A stretch of DNA of 33,677 bases from a virus. The notes under the pieces were generated by a model that was not told the origin of the DNA, made no database searches, and saw only the letters and a list, made by a program, of their open reading frames with translations. Every line of letters starts with the position of its first letter. The first letter of the stretch is position 1. The position numbers and the translations under genes were made by a program. The stretch is taken from positions 1-33,677 of IMG/VR virus record IMGVR_UViG_3300043567_000286. One strand, 5' to 3'. Shown piece by piece: positions 8,240 through 15,977 of the stretch.

Positions 8240-8841
8240 TACAATACCTCTATAAGATCAACTTCGTATTGGAAATAGTTTTCTGTGCCTACTGCAAATT
8301 CTTGAATATCGTTTGTAAGTCCTACTGTAAAATCTACATTGTTATAAATTAAAACTGTATTATCAGATAGGTTTGCTCTTAATGGTGGTTCAATAGTTAA
8401 TGTTCCTGCACCAGAACCATTAGATGATAAATCTTCTACAACCATATAAACTTTTGTTTGTCCAGTAAATCTTACAAAGTCACCAGCTTTTAAAACACCA
8501 GTTAAATTATTTCCCATTCCATCTACTGCGATTGTAGTATCACCAGCAGTATGAGAACCTACTACTGAAATGACTGTATTAGCTGAACCTCTAGTATCTG
8601 AAATAGTTTCTGGTACATAAGTAAAAGATTCTAATTGTGATCTTTGTTTCATAATAAAAGCCATAATAGGTGCAAATTCTGCTCTTGTCATAATTGGAAA
8701 TTGTAAAACTAAACCAAATCTTTGTCCGTCTATTTGTCTAGCTTGTCGTCTGCCAGATACAGTAGTTGATACAATAGTATTTTGTCTTGAGCTTACTGAT
8801 ACTGCTCTAGTTGCTGGAGTTAAAGGAAATGTACCACTCAT
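8239..8841 (-). CDS. Tail protein next to tape measure, distal-tail/DUF2460-position
   Basis: A 200-residue beta-rich protein with TPATRAVSVSSRQNTIVS, RFGLVLQFPIMTRAEFAPIM and a C-terminal FQYEVDLIEVL. Its position directly after the tape measure (TAATG coupling) and before the DUF2163-like protein matches distal tail/minor tail proteins of siphoviruses and GTAs. The middle (VLKAGDFVRFTGQTKVYMVV) looks like an inserted small beta domain. A minor tail protein is likely; the exact family is not recognised. Confidence 0.6.
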   Translation of the reverse strand: MSGTFPLTPATRAVSVSSRQNTIVSTTVSGRRQARQIDGQRFGLVLQFPIMTRAEFAPIMAFIMKQRSQLESFTYVPETISDTRGSANTVISVVGSHTAGDTTIAVDGMGNNLTGVLKAGDFVRFTGQTKVYMVVEDLSSNGSGAGTLTIEPPLRANLSDNTVLIYNNVDFTVGLTNDIQEFAVGTENYFQYEVDLIEVL

Positions 8842-10883
8842 TATACTAAATTACTTCTTCCTTTGCTGTTAAGTGCTTGATTCATAATATTAACGATAGT
8901 TGCTCTATTATCTAATAATAATTCTTTAACACCTTTAACATCAGTAGCAATAATCGTAAAGTTGAAGCTATTCGCTTTAGACTGCAAGTCTTGGTTTGGT
9001 ACGATAGTACCATCGGAATTTGGTATAAACAGCTCTCTACCACGCTCTCCTACTGTGTAAGGCGTACCTGCATTAACAGCGCCACCTTCTGCCATAAAGA
9101 ACATTGATCCTAAATCAAATAATGTACCTAAATCAAATCCACCACCCCCTCCTCCACCACCGAACATACTTCCTACGCTTCCAAGTATATCTCCTAGTGA
9201 ACCACCTATTGAACTGAATATATCTCCAACGCTAGAACTTAATGAAGATAAAATATCACCTATACTGCTACCTATATTATTAAATATGTCATCAGTATAA
9301 GAACCTATATTAGTAAATATATCTGATACTGAAGTTAAAATAGTATCAAATGAAGTTTTAAGTTTGGTCCATAATTCATCAATGATATTTGTTAATTGTT
9401 TTCTAGCCATTTCTTCTGGGTTGGCATCAGTTACTCCATCACCAATTTGTTTTCTTTTCTCTTTAGTAATTTCTTTTTCAATAGCTAATCTTTTTAATCC
9501 TAATAAAACTGCAATTTCATCTAAAGCTAATAAAGCAAGTTTAGCTAATTGTTCTTCTATTAAACCAGCAATAATTTTAATTAATAAATTTCTAGCTATA
9601 TCTGCAAATGATGCTTGTAAAGATTTACCAAGAACTATTGATTCAGCTAATGCTTTAGAAACATCTTTAATTCCACTAACCATTCCTTGTGCAATTACAG
9701 AATATATATCTTTAAATTGTGCTTTTAAATCAAATGCTGCAACTTGTAATGCTTGAACTGTTTTTTGTGTAGCTGACAATTCTGCTGGTACTTTTGTTGT
9801 TTCTTCTACAACAGCTTTTGTTTTTGGTGGAATTACTTCTAATTGAATTGGTTTGCCAAATACAAACTCTTTAAATTCTTTATACTTTTTTCTAACATCA
9901 TCTAAAAATCCTGCAAATTTTTCAAACGCTTTGTTTAAATATTTATTAATATTATCGGCAACTGTTTTTATAGGAATAAATAAATCAGATAATATTTCTG
10001 AGAATAAAGCAATTAATGGATTAACAATTTCTAAGGCATAAATAAAACCTTGTAATATATTTCTAACAAATAAAGTTATAATATCTATAATTGGTTGTAG
10101 TGCTTTTAATAATTTAGTTAATTGGTCTACAAAACCAGCTAATTCTTTTTGATCTCCTATTTGAAATAAACCAGCTTCTATTGTTTCAAAAAAATTTTTA
10201 AAAGAAACATTTAAATCAAAAATAGGTTTTACTGAGTTATTTGCTCTTTTTTCTAACCCTATTAATAAGTTGTCTAATATTAATTGTGAACCCTCAGCAG
10301 TATTAGATAATCTCATTAATGCTTTTTCATCTAATCCTAATTCCTCTCTTAGTATTTGAAATGCTGGAATACCATTAGCTACTAATTGATTTAAAGATTG
10401 TATATTAAAACCACCTTGAGCTCCTCGTGCAAATAATCTAGTTAAATCATTTAAAGCATCTACTTTGTTAGTTGCATTACCAGCAGTTTGTGTAAATATT
10501 CTTAAAAGTCTATCAGTGGGTGCTACACCATTTTGACTTAATGTAAGAAACGATCTGCCTAATTGAAGTATGCTAAATTGAGTTGTTTTAGCAAATTCAG
10601 ATAAATCATTAAATGTTTGTGTTCCTTTTTCAATAGAACCAACAGCACTTATAATGTTCCCTCTTAGTTCTTGAAATGTTTTTGTAACATCTATGATTTG
10701 TTTCCCAAGCGATACTAGACCAACAGTAGCAAATCCAATTACTGCGTTTTTAAGTGTTAAAAAACTTTGTTGTGTATTATCAGTTTCTTTGCTTACGCCT
10801 TTTAAATTATTCTTAATATCATTAAGTGCTTTTGTGGCATTATCTATTGCGGAGATTGTTATTTTTACTTGCTGATCTGCCAT
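8841..10883 (-). CDS. Tail tape measure protein
   Basis: A 680-residue protein with the classical tape-measure layout. An N-terminal helical region is followed by the conserved block around 75-210 (FNDLSEFAKTTQFSILQLG, LNQLVANGIPAFQILREELG), as in lambda H-like proteins. Hydrophobic helices lie near 260-310. An 11-residue repeat stretch and a Gly run follow, then the C-terminal motif EGGAVNAGTPYTVGERGREL common in tape measures. At about 0.15 nm per residue it predicts a tail near 100 nm (inference). Its ATG lies inside the frameshifted GT extension, as expected for G-T-H order. Confidence 0.9.
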   Translation of the reverse strand: MADQQVKITISAIDNATKALNDIKNNLKGVSKETDNTQQSFLTLKNAVIGFATVGLVSLGKQIIDVTKTFQELRGNIISAVGSIEKGTQTFNDLSEFAKTTQFSILQLGRSFLTLSQNGVAPTDRLLRIFTQTAGNATNKVDALNDLTRLFARGAQGGFNIQSLNQLVANGIPAFQILREELGLDEKALMRLSNTAEGSQLILDNLLIGLEKRANNSVKPIFDLNVSFKNFFETIEAGLFQIGDQKELAGFVDQLTKLLKALQPIIDIITLFVRNILQGFIYALEIVNPLIALFSEILSDLFIPIKTVADNINKYLNKAFEKFAGFLDDVRKKYKEFKEFVFGKPIQLEVIPPKTKAVVEETTKVPAELSATQKTVQALQVAAFDLKAQFKDIYSVIAQGMVSGIKDVSKALAESIVLGKSLQASFADIARNLLIKIIAGLIEEQLAKLALLALDEIAVLLGLKRLAIEKEITKEKRKQIGDGVTDANPEEMARKQLTNIIDELWTKLKTSFDTILTSVSDIFTNIGSYTDDIFNNIGSSIGDILSSLSSSVGDIFSSIGGSLGDILGSVGSMFGGGGGGGGFDLGTLFDLGSMFFMAEGGAVNAGTPYTVGERGRELFIPNSDGTIVPNQDLQSKANSFNFTIIATDVKGVKELLLDNRATIVNIMNQALNSKGRSNLV
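9171..9335 (-). repeat. 11-residue tandem repeat in tape measure
   Basis: About five consecutive units of the pattern S-x-G/D-D-I-F/L-x-x-I/L-G/S-S are visible: SVSDIFTNIGS, YTDDIFNNIGS, SIGDILSSLSS, SVGDIFSSIGG, SLGDILGSVGS. A run of eight Gly and the MFGG/FDLG segment follow. An 11-residue period suits a right-handed coiled coil or stacked amphipathic helices. Confidence 0.75.
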
Positions 10884-11363
10884 AGTTCTGTTTATCTTTT
10901 TCTGCCTTCACTTTAAAATACGCTATCCAATAATAAAATTCTTCCTCAGTTAGAGAAAGCATTTCTTCCATACTTTTTTTTAATTCGTGACCAAGAGCAA
11001 GTATGGTATAAAGCTCTTTGTCAAATCTTACTTTTTTTCGGTATCTTCGTAAGAAACACCAGCTAACATTTCTGTTGCTACTCTAGCTATAACATTTGCA
11101 TCAGCATTATTCAATAATGTTAGCTTGTCATCTAGCTTAAATATTTTATTTCCTTCAGAGTCTTTTGCTTTTAAAACAATTGCATCTACTAATACTCCTA
11201 GATCATCATTTTTAGCACCTTTAAATAGGTTTCTTTTTTCACCTAAAGTAAAAGGTGAACAATAAACTATTAAAGGTTTGCCTTCCTCGCCCCACTCAGC
11301 TACCTCAATCTTTTTAATTCCTAAAGATTCAAACTGTGCCTTCACTCTATCTATTACTGCCAT
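10840..11363 (-). CDS. Tail assembly chaperone GT, made by -1 frameshift
   Basis: The gene for the 111-residue G protein ends ...GAA AAA AAG TAA. Slipping back one base on A AAA AAG continues the frame for 63 more codons to a TAA at 10842-10840, giving about 174 residues. The extension reads VRFDKELYTILALGHELKKS and continues with MEEMLSLTEEEFYYWIAYFK. The TEEEF-x-x-WIAYF segment is typical of the T part of phage and GTA tail chaperones. The extension overlaps the tape-measure start by 44 nt. GT with G would load tube subunits on the tape measure. The slip and the overlap are read directly; production is inferred. Confidence 0.8.
10993..11037 (-). promoter_or_regulatory. Programmed -1 frameshift signal (slippery site plus stem)
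   Basis: Slippery heptamer A AAA AAG at 11037-11031 (minus strand), in the right zero frame (GAA AAA AAG TAA), with a stop codon immediately after. About 12 nt downstream, AAGAGC (11018-11013) can pair with GCTCTT (10998-10993) to form a 6-bp stem with a 14-nt loop, a possible stimulator. A AAA AAG is the same heptamer used in E. coli dnaX. Confidence 0.75.
11028..11363 (-). CDS. Tail assembly chaperone G (unshifted product)
   Basis: A 111-residue protein (MAVIDRVKAQFESLGIKKIE) with an AAGGAAG ribosome-binding site. A small beta part (GKPLIVYCSPFTLGEKRNL) is followed by helices with LVDAIVLKAKDSEGNKIF. The length, its place between tube and tape-measure genes, and the frameshift at its end identify it as the G-type chaperone. 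It is not expected in the finished virion. Most ribosomes should stop here; a small fraction make GT. Confidence 0.8.
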   Translation of the reverse strand: MAVIDRVKAQFESLGIKKIEVAEWGEEGKPLIVYCSPFTLGEKRNLFKGAKNDDLGVLVDAIVLKAKDSEGNKIFKLDDKLTLLNNADANVIARVATEMLAGVSYEDTEKK

Positions 11364-11388
11364 ATATCTTCCTTTTCTAATTAATTAA

Positions 11389-11778
11389 TTAATTTGCTGT
11401 TCCGATTGTTACTGCACCAGTGCCTTGGAAAGTAATTTCTGCTTCTACCATTCCATCAAAAGATGCACTTACGTTATATCCAGTTACTATCGCATCAACT
11501 GCGTAAAACTTATCACCAGTTTGATTACCTTCTGGAAATAAATTTAAAGTGATTGATGAACCAACTGTGCATAATAATTGTCCAGCATCAGCTTCGTCAA
11601 AAAATACACTTGCTGAACCTGAACTGCCTTTTAAACCTACTTTGTAAGTTCTTACAGCATCACCCATTGAAGTATCTTCAATAGTGTCTGATGTTTGCTC
11701 TAGTGTATAGCTTCTTAATTCACCTAAAACAGTAGAACCAATTTTAATTGTTCCTTCTGAGCCAGTATGAGTTGCCAT
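11389..11778 (-). CDS. Major tail tube protein
   Basis: A 129-residue beta-rich protein starting MATHTGSEGTIKIGSTVLGE. It contains LRSYTLEQTSDTIEDTSMGD and a C-terminal MVEAEITFQGTGAV. The TSDTIEDTSMGDAVRTYKVG region with the final strand is the pattern of siphovirus tube proteins related to the lambda V/GTA gp9 fold. A strong AAGGAG site lies just before the ATG, as expected for an abundant virion protein. Its place between the tail terminator and G chaperone genes fits. Confidence 0.85.
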   Translation of the reverse strand: MATHTGSEGTIKIGSTVLGELRSYTLEQTSDTIEDTSMGDAVRTYKVGLKGSSGSASVFFDEADAGQLLCTVGSSITLNLFPEGNQTGDKFYAVDAIVTGYNVSASFDGMVEAEITFQGTGAVTIGTAN

Positions 11779-11801
11779 TTTGTTCTCCTTGTTTGTTTAT
11801 A

Positions 11802-12242
11802 TTAAGGTGTGCCAGAAGTGTATTGATACATAACTCGCACCACCATTCTGATTCCACCTATTGGAAACAAAACTCCTTCATCAGTAGATACTTCTACTAT
11901 TTGAGTTTGTTTTGCATACCCACCTCGTGTTCTATCAGAATCCAGTCTAGTTTCAATCGTAGAAATTAATTCATTTCTTTTTGTGTCAATATTTGTTGGT
12001 GTACCTTTAACAAATCCAATAATTACATAATCAACAGTAGCTTGTCTTGTTATTGTGCTTGATGTCATTGTTTGATCTGATCTAGTTTCATTACCAGTTT
12101 GAATAAAACAAGCTGGATATTGTTGTTCAGATAATTCATCTACATTAAAAGGTTCTCTAGTAATTTTTTTAATTGTAATGGGTGATGTGCCAGTAGAAAT
12201 TGTAGTAATTATATTACTAGCTATATTTTCTCGTTTGCTCAT
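11802..12242 (-). CDS. Tail terminator-like protein
   Basis: A 146-residue alpha/beta protein. It has REPFNVDELSEQQYPACFIQ near residue 30-50, then central strands ATVDYVIIGFVKG, a helix NIDTKRNELISTIETRL, and a final strand GGIRMVVRVMYQYTSG. This arrangement and the position between the neck proteins and tube match lambda U-type tail terminators (often annotated as minor tail protein), which cap the tube and join head to tail. It overlaps the upstream gene by 4 nt. Confidence 0.7.
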   Translation of the reverse strand: MSKRENIASNIITTISTGTSPITIKKITREPFNVDELSEQQYPACFIQTGNETRSDQTMTSSTITRQATVDYVIIGFVKGTPTNIDTKRNELISTIETRLDSDRTRGGYAKQTQIVEVSTDEGVLFPIGGIRMVVRVMYQYTSGTP

Positions 12243-12676
12243 ATTCTGCTTAATTTAGTATATTCTTCCATGAATTTATTTTTAAGTAATGGTGCTTCAG
12301 CATCACCTATTGCAAAAAATTTTCTTTTTCTTTGATTACCCATAGCTTTTAATCCTTCTCTTATTGCTGTAAAATAAACTTGTGCTTGTGTGGGTGAAGA
12401 TTTTTGTGTCATATTAGACAACATCTTACCTGAAAAGAATAAATCTGGTTTAGTTGGTAATTGTTTTGCTTCTCTTATTTTTCTATATTCAGGAGTGTAT
12501 TTAACAAAATCATTTCCTTGATAATCTTTTCCTCTTGCTGTTCTTCTTTTAATTATAAACATTAAAAATTCAGCAGTTCTTCCTAATGACTTTTGAACTA
12601 TTAAAGGTTGTTCTCTAATTTGTTTTTCAAAACCTTCAACAACTTGTAATACATTACTTTCAATATTTAATTTCAT
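12239..12676 (-). CDS. Neck/tail completion protein, HK97 gp10-like
   Basis: A 145-residue, mostly basic and helical protein: FIIKRRTARGKDYQGNDFVK, then YTPEYRKIREAKQ, then LFFSGKMLSNMTQKS. The KRRTARGKDYQGNDF followed by Y-x-P-x-Y and SGxML motif is typical of phage tail completion/virion morphogenesis proteins (HK97 gp10 type, also Mu G). It sits between the head-tail adaptor and tail terminator genes with 4-nt overlaps on both sides, so it should act at the head-tail interface. Confidence 0.7.
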   Translation of the reverse strand: MKLNIESNVLQVVEGFEKQIREQPLIVQKSLGRTAEFLMFIIKRRTARGKDYQGNDFVKYTPEYRKIREAKQLPTKPDLFFSGKMLSNMTQKSSPTQAQVYFTAIREGLKAMGNQRKRKFFAIGDAEAPLLKNKFMEEYTKLSRI

Positions 12677-13137
12677 CTAATTAGTTTAAGTCTATGATAA
12701 GGTGCTTTTTCTGCATCTGCGACTGTATTAGAATCATCAGCATCATATTCAACACCATCTCTTAAAATAGATTCAAATTCATCAGAATACATTTGTTGGT
12801 AATGTTTCATCATAACTTGGAATCTATCTGGGTTGTCGTTTGAATTAAATTTAGTTAGTTGTGGACACGCATAAAAACCTATCACTCTATAAACACTTGC
12901 TCTTTTAAATTGTGCATCAGTTAATAGTGTTGCGTCCATTTCTGTTGTGTTTAGAATTGCTATATCTCTATAAACTTCTTTTGAATAAACTGGAAACCAT
13001 TTAATTCTTAATTCTCTCTCAATATCTGCTCTAGCTTGTGCGTGATAATCATTTGGTGATGTAAAACTTGCTATTCCAAAAGTTAAAATATCTGGTTGGT
13101 AAAATGTTAAATCTGCATCTACTGAAAAATTAGCCAT
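12673..13137 (-). CDS. Head-tail connector/adaptor protein
   Basis: A 154-residue helical protein. The central part has HAQARADIERELRIKWFPVY, then ATLLTDAQFKRASVYRVIGF, then FQVMMKHYQQMYSDEFESIL. Several helices with a Y-x-x-R-x-K ending fit phage adaptor proteins that bind the portal ring from below. The place directly downstream of the capsid group supports it. The precise family (gp6-, gp15- or SPP1-like) cannot be set by eye. Confidence 0.6.
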   Translation of the reverse strand: MANFSVDADLTFYQPDILTFGIASFTSPNDYHAQARADIERELRIKWFPVYSKEVYRDIAILNTTEMDATLLTDAQFKRASVYRVIGFYACPQLTKFNSNDNPDRFQVMMKHYQQMYSDEFESILRDGVEYDADDSNTVADAEKAPYHRLKLIR

Positions 13138-13339
13138 GTTGTTCCTTTATAATATATTTTCTTCTTAATGTTCTAGGAGAAATAGATGCAAATATTTCTG
13201 CTTCAGTTCTCTCTAGGTCTTTATCAAATCCAAAATGTGTAGTTGATGTATGTTTAAATCTATCTACTAGCACATAACGATAGACATAATCCTTATTCTT
13301 AAAATGTAGAATTGTTTTAGGATTATCTATCTGTTTCAT
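13130..13339 (-). CDS. Small protein between capsid and connector genes
   Basis: A 69-residue basic protein starting MKQIDNPKTILHFKNKDYVY. It contains YVLVDRFKHTSTTHFGFDK and ends ASISPRTLRRKYIIKEQHG. It may be a small beta unit. It lies just after a GC-rich hairpin and overlaps the adaptor gene by 8 nt, so it is co-translated with neck proteins. It could be a minor head or neck factor. I do not recognise a family. Confidence 0.5.
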   Translation of the reverse strand: MKQIDNPKTILHFKNKDYVYRYVLVDRFKHTSTTHFGFDKDLERTEAEIFASISPRTLRRKYIIKEQHG

Positions 13340-13347
13340 AATTAAAT

Positions 13348-13369
13348 GGTGGGGCTTTTACACCCCACC
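13348..13369 (-). terminator. GC-rich hairpin after the capsid gene
   Basis: GGTGGGG and CCCCACC form a perfect 7-bp GC-rich stem with an 8-nt loop, 11 nt past the capsid stop codon on the minus strand. The tail after it is ATTTAATT, not a strong U run. It could be a partial terminator or an RNA-stabilising 3' end that raises capsid mRNA relative to the genes after it. In a region this AT-rich, the stem stands out. Confidence 0.6.
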
Positions 13370-13380
13370 GATTGTCTTAA

Positions 13381-14229
13381 TTAAACAGTAGTATCAGTTA
13401 TAACTGCACAACCATAAGATTGTTTAATCGCACCTTTACCATAAGTGATAGAAGCAACGATTTCAGTAGCTCTTAAAGAGGCATCTCTTTGAGTTTCTAC
13501 TTTAAAATCTTCTTTAAGTGCAAGTCCTAATGAAGCTGGGTGAAATACTGCACCATAAGCATCATCAGAAGCATCTGGAACAATATTTGCATTTTCAAAT
13601 ATTTGAACACCAGCTACTGTACCAATGAAATTATTTCTTAAAATTTCATTTCCAATATCTGATATTGCATTTGCATTTGTATTGTAACCAGCTTGAGTTA
13701 AACTTTTCTTTAAATTGTAAACTGCTCTAGGGTGAAATACACCATAGTAAGGAGCAGGTACATTTAACATTCTTAGTTTAGCAACAGCTTTGAAAATTAG
13801 ATCTGCATCTAATTCTACTGCCGCAGCACCTACTTCGTTTGTTGTAAAGTTTACAAACAATGCCGCTAAATCAGTATCAACTTTTTTAGCGATTGCATTT
13901 CCAAATAATTGACCAATGTCAGCACCAACATTTCTTGACGCCGAATCTCTGCCAAGATCTGTTAATGTAGTCATCACGCCAACTTCCGATGCTGTAATAG
14001 TAGCTTCAGTTGGATTAATTGCTGTGTTAGTTAAATCAGTAGCTTCGTTAACAGCGTTTGCTGATACAGTAGGATATACTGGTACTGATATAGTTTTTCC
14101 TGATCCAGTTATTGGATAAGTCGTAACAAGAGGTCTCATTACAGATGTTTCTTCAAATGTAAAGATTGCTTCTTGTGTAATATTTTCAAACAGTTCGTCT
14201 AGCGTGCTTGAAGTTGTTTCGTTTGCCAT
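13381..14229 (-). CDS. Major capsid protein, HK97-fold type
   Basis: A 282-residue protein starting MANETTSSTLDELFENITQE. Key parts are SGKTISVPVYPTVSANAVNE and TASEVGVMTTLTDLGRDSAS. Next comes a helical spine (FGNAIAKKVDTDLAALFVNF), then the P-domain-type segment YYGVFHPRAVYNLKKSL, and the C-terminal ATEIVASITYGKGAIKQSYG. This is the usual pattern of short HK97-fold capsid proteins of marine siphoviruses. It follows the scaffold by 5 nt and lacks its own Shine-Dalgarno, so it may depend on coupling. No delta domain or protease is fused. Confidence 0.85.
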   Translation of the reverse strand: MANETTSSTLDELFENITQEAIFTFEETSVMRPLVTTYPITGSGKTISVPVYPTVSANAVNEATDLTNTAINPTEATITASEVGVMTTLTDLGRDSASRNVGADIGQLFGNAIAKKVDTDLAALFVNFTTNEVGAAAVELDADLIFKAVAKLRMLNVPAPYYGVFHPRAVYNLKKSLTQAGYNTNANAISDIGNEILRNNFIGTVAGVQIFENANIVPDASDDAYGAVFHPASLGLALKEDFKVETQRDASLRATEIVASITYGKGAIKQSYGCAVITDTTV

Positions 14230-14234
14230 AGTTT

Positions 14235-14963
14235 TTAGTTTTGTTTAGTTGTTAGTTTCATTTTAAATAAACCTTGATCTCGTTGTTTCCTCATTTCAGA
14301 ATATAATTTTCTGTCATTAGGATTACTTAAATCAAGATCACCCATTTTTATTGGTTTAGGTGAAGAACCACCAATCTTACTTTGTGAACCTACTCCACTT
14401 TGAGTAGCCATCACATGATGTGGATTGTTTTTTAAATATTCGCTTACTAAATCATTTACTGACATAGGTTCGCCTTTATCTGAATATCTTGGAGTTCCAT
14501 CTTCGTTGATAACTTCAACAGAACCTTGATCGTTTAGTCTAACATTTGATCTTAGTAGTTGTTTAACTTCTGCTGGTTTAACAGCTTTCATTCCACTAGC
14601 TACATTGACTAAAGTTTCGTCTATACGAATCCTTTTTAATTCAGATTCCAACGATTGAATTTTTTGATCCTTTTTTGATACTGTTTCTTTTAAAACTTTA
14701 TCAAACTCACCTCGTTGTTTAGCGATTTCAAGTTCCTTTTCTTTTTTCTCTTGAATTAACTTTTTAGCTTCTTCAATGTCAATTCCATCAAGTTTATTAG
14801 ATACAGTTTTTTTATATCTATCTAATCTTCTTTGAACAATTTGTTCTAACTGGTCAGCAGTAAAAACTTTGTTCTCAGTTTCTTGATTTTCAGAAACTTC
14901 TGTTCCAGCATTTGTTTGAGTTGCTGTTTTCTCAACCGAGTCTTTTTTAACTTGCTCGTTCAT
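14235..14963 (-). CDS. Capsid scaffolding protein
   Basis: A 242-residue, highly charged protein with a strong AAGGAGT site. Residues about 35-125 form a long coiled coil (EAKKLIQEKKEKELEIAKQR, then KDQKIQSLESELKRI). A flexible Ser/Gly-rich part (QSGVGSQSKIGGSSPK) and a short C-terminal helical segment with basic residues (SEMRKQRDQGLFKMKL) follow. This is the classic scaffold layout, and the gene directly precedes the capsid gene. The 62-nt leader before it is one of few gaps in the late block and might carry a promoter. Confidence 0.8.
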   Translation of the reverse strand: MNEQVKKDSVEKTATQTNAGTEVSENQETENKVFTADQLEQIVQRRLDRYKKTVSNKLDGIDIEEAKKLIQEKKEKELEIAKQRGEFDKVLKETVSKKDQKIQSLESELKRIRIDETLVNVASGMKAVKPAEVKQLLRSNVRLNDQGSVEVINEDGTPRYSDKGEPMSVNDLVSEYLKNNPHHVMATQSGVGSQSKIGGSSPKPIKMGDLDLSNPNDRKLYSEMRKQRDQGLFKMKLTTKQN

Positions 14964-15025
14964 AACTTAACTCCTTCATTATTGTTAAGATTATCAAATA
15001 TCAATAACTGTGAATAAATGCAAGT

Positions 15026-15976
15026 TTAAAGAGTAGAATTGCCTTCTTCATCTACCCAGCTAGGATCTATTGGTTGCCAACTATGTCTGCAATTATAACC
15101 ACCTCTAACTATAAATGGACTTCCTTGATCTCTACCTTGTCCAGTATCATTAGCCCATATTTCTCTTATTTGTTCTTCATTATAAACTTTACCTGCGTGT
15201 TTTCTGCAAAAATCCCTAGAGTCTTTTATGATTGAACCATAATATAAATAACTAGATAATCCCAATTCATCTGCTCTAAACTTAGCTAACTGTCCATCAA
15301 AGCCCATAATAGAATCAGTTACTAATAAACTAGCATACTTTACAAAGCTATCACCTTCTGATGTTCTACCATAAACTTGTTTAAGTTCGTCAATAGCTGT
15401 TTTAACTTCTGTACCATCTGGATTATTAGCAATATATTCTACGAGCTGTTGTGCTTTTTTATTATCCGAAAATTGATAAATACCATTTATTTTTTCTCTA
15501 ATAGTTTGGACCATATCATTAAATGACCTGCCTACTAATGTTGATTGATAAACTTCACCAGCTAAAGTATTTGCTAATTCATTTCCTAAGTTCTGAAAGT
15601 TTGTAAATGCTATTCTTTTTAATTGTTGAATAGTTACTAAATCAGCTTCAGTTATATTTTTAAATTCTGGTGGTATAGGTAGTTTGCCATAAGTGGCTAC
15701 AATAACTCCTGCAATCTTATCATAGTCTTTTATAAATGTTTGTACTGGTTTTAAATAAAATTCCTCAATAGTTTGTTGTAGTCTTGGTCTTATTTCAATC
15801 GCAAGTCTTGTAGAATATAATTCACCAGTTTTAGTAGGAAGTTCTGATGCTATATTAACAACCTCTTGTTCTAATCTTCTGAGTGTTTTAAATAAAAGTT
15901 CTTGATGTTGAGCTTCTAAATTATCTATTGTGCGTTCTCTTATCGCTTGTAATTGTTGTAGAATATCTTGTGCCAC
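15026..15976 (-). CDS. Head morphogenesis protein, SPP1 gp7/Mu F-like
   Basis: A 316-residue protein whose N-terminal two thirds are helical. The C-terminus carries the Mu F/SPP1 gp7 signature: DSRDFCRKHAGKVYNEEQI, then GGYNCRHSWQPIDPSW. The Cys and His in FCRKHAG and GYNCRH are the conserved residues of this minor capsid domain. It lies directly after the portal gene, its usual place. The reading frame opens with GTG at 15976; the nearby ATG at 15978 is in a different frame and soon stops. It likely acts in procapsid assembly or is ejected with the DNA. Confidence 0.75.
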   Translation of the reverse strand: MAQDILQQLQAIRERTIDNLEAQHQELLFKTLRRLEQEVVNIASELPTKTGELYSTRLAIEIRPRLQQTIEEFYLKPVQTFIKDYDKIAGVIVATYGKLPIPPEFKNITEADLVTIQQLKRIAFTNFQNLGNELANTLAGEVYQSTLVGRSFNDMVQTIREKINGIYQFSDNKKAQQLVEYIANNPDGTEVKTAIDELKQVYGRTSEGDSFVKYASLLVTDSIMGFDGQLAKFRADELGLSSYLYYGSIIKDSRDFCRKHAGKVYNEEQIREIWANDTGQGRDQGSPFIVRGGYNCRHSWQPIDPSWVDEEGNSTL

Positions 15977-15977
15977 A

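Noticed and set aside
9364-9756. 130-codon open frame on the plus strand inside the tape measure
   Set aside because: It is the antisense shadow of a helical, well-supported gene; its Ser/Ala/Leu-rich product has no motif and no ribosome site.
11748-11969. 73-codon plus-strand frame across the tube/terminator junction
   Set aside because: Antisense to two supported genes; no motif or ribosome site.
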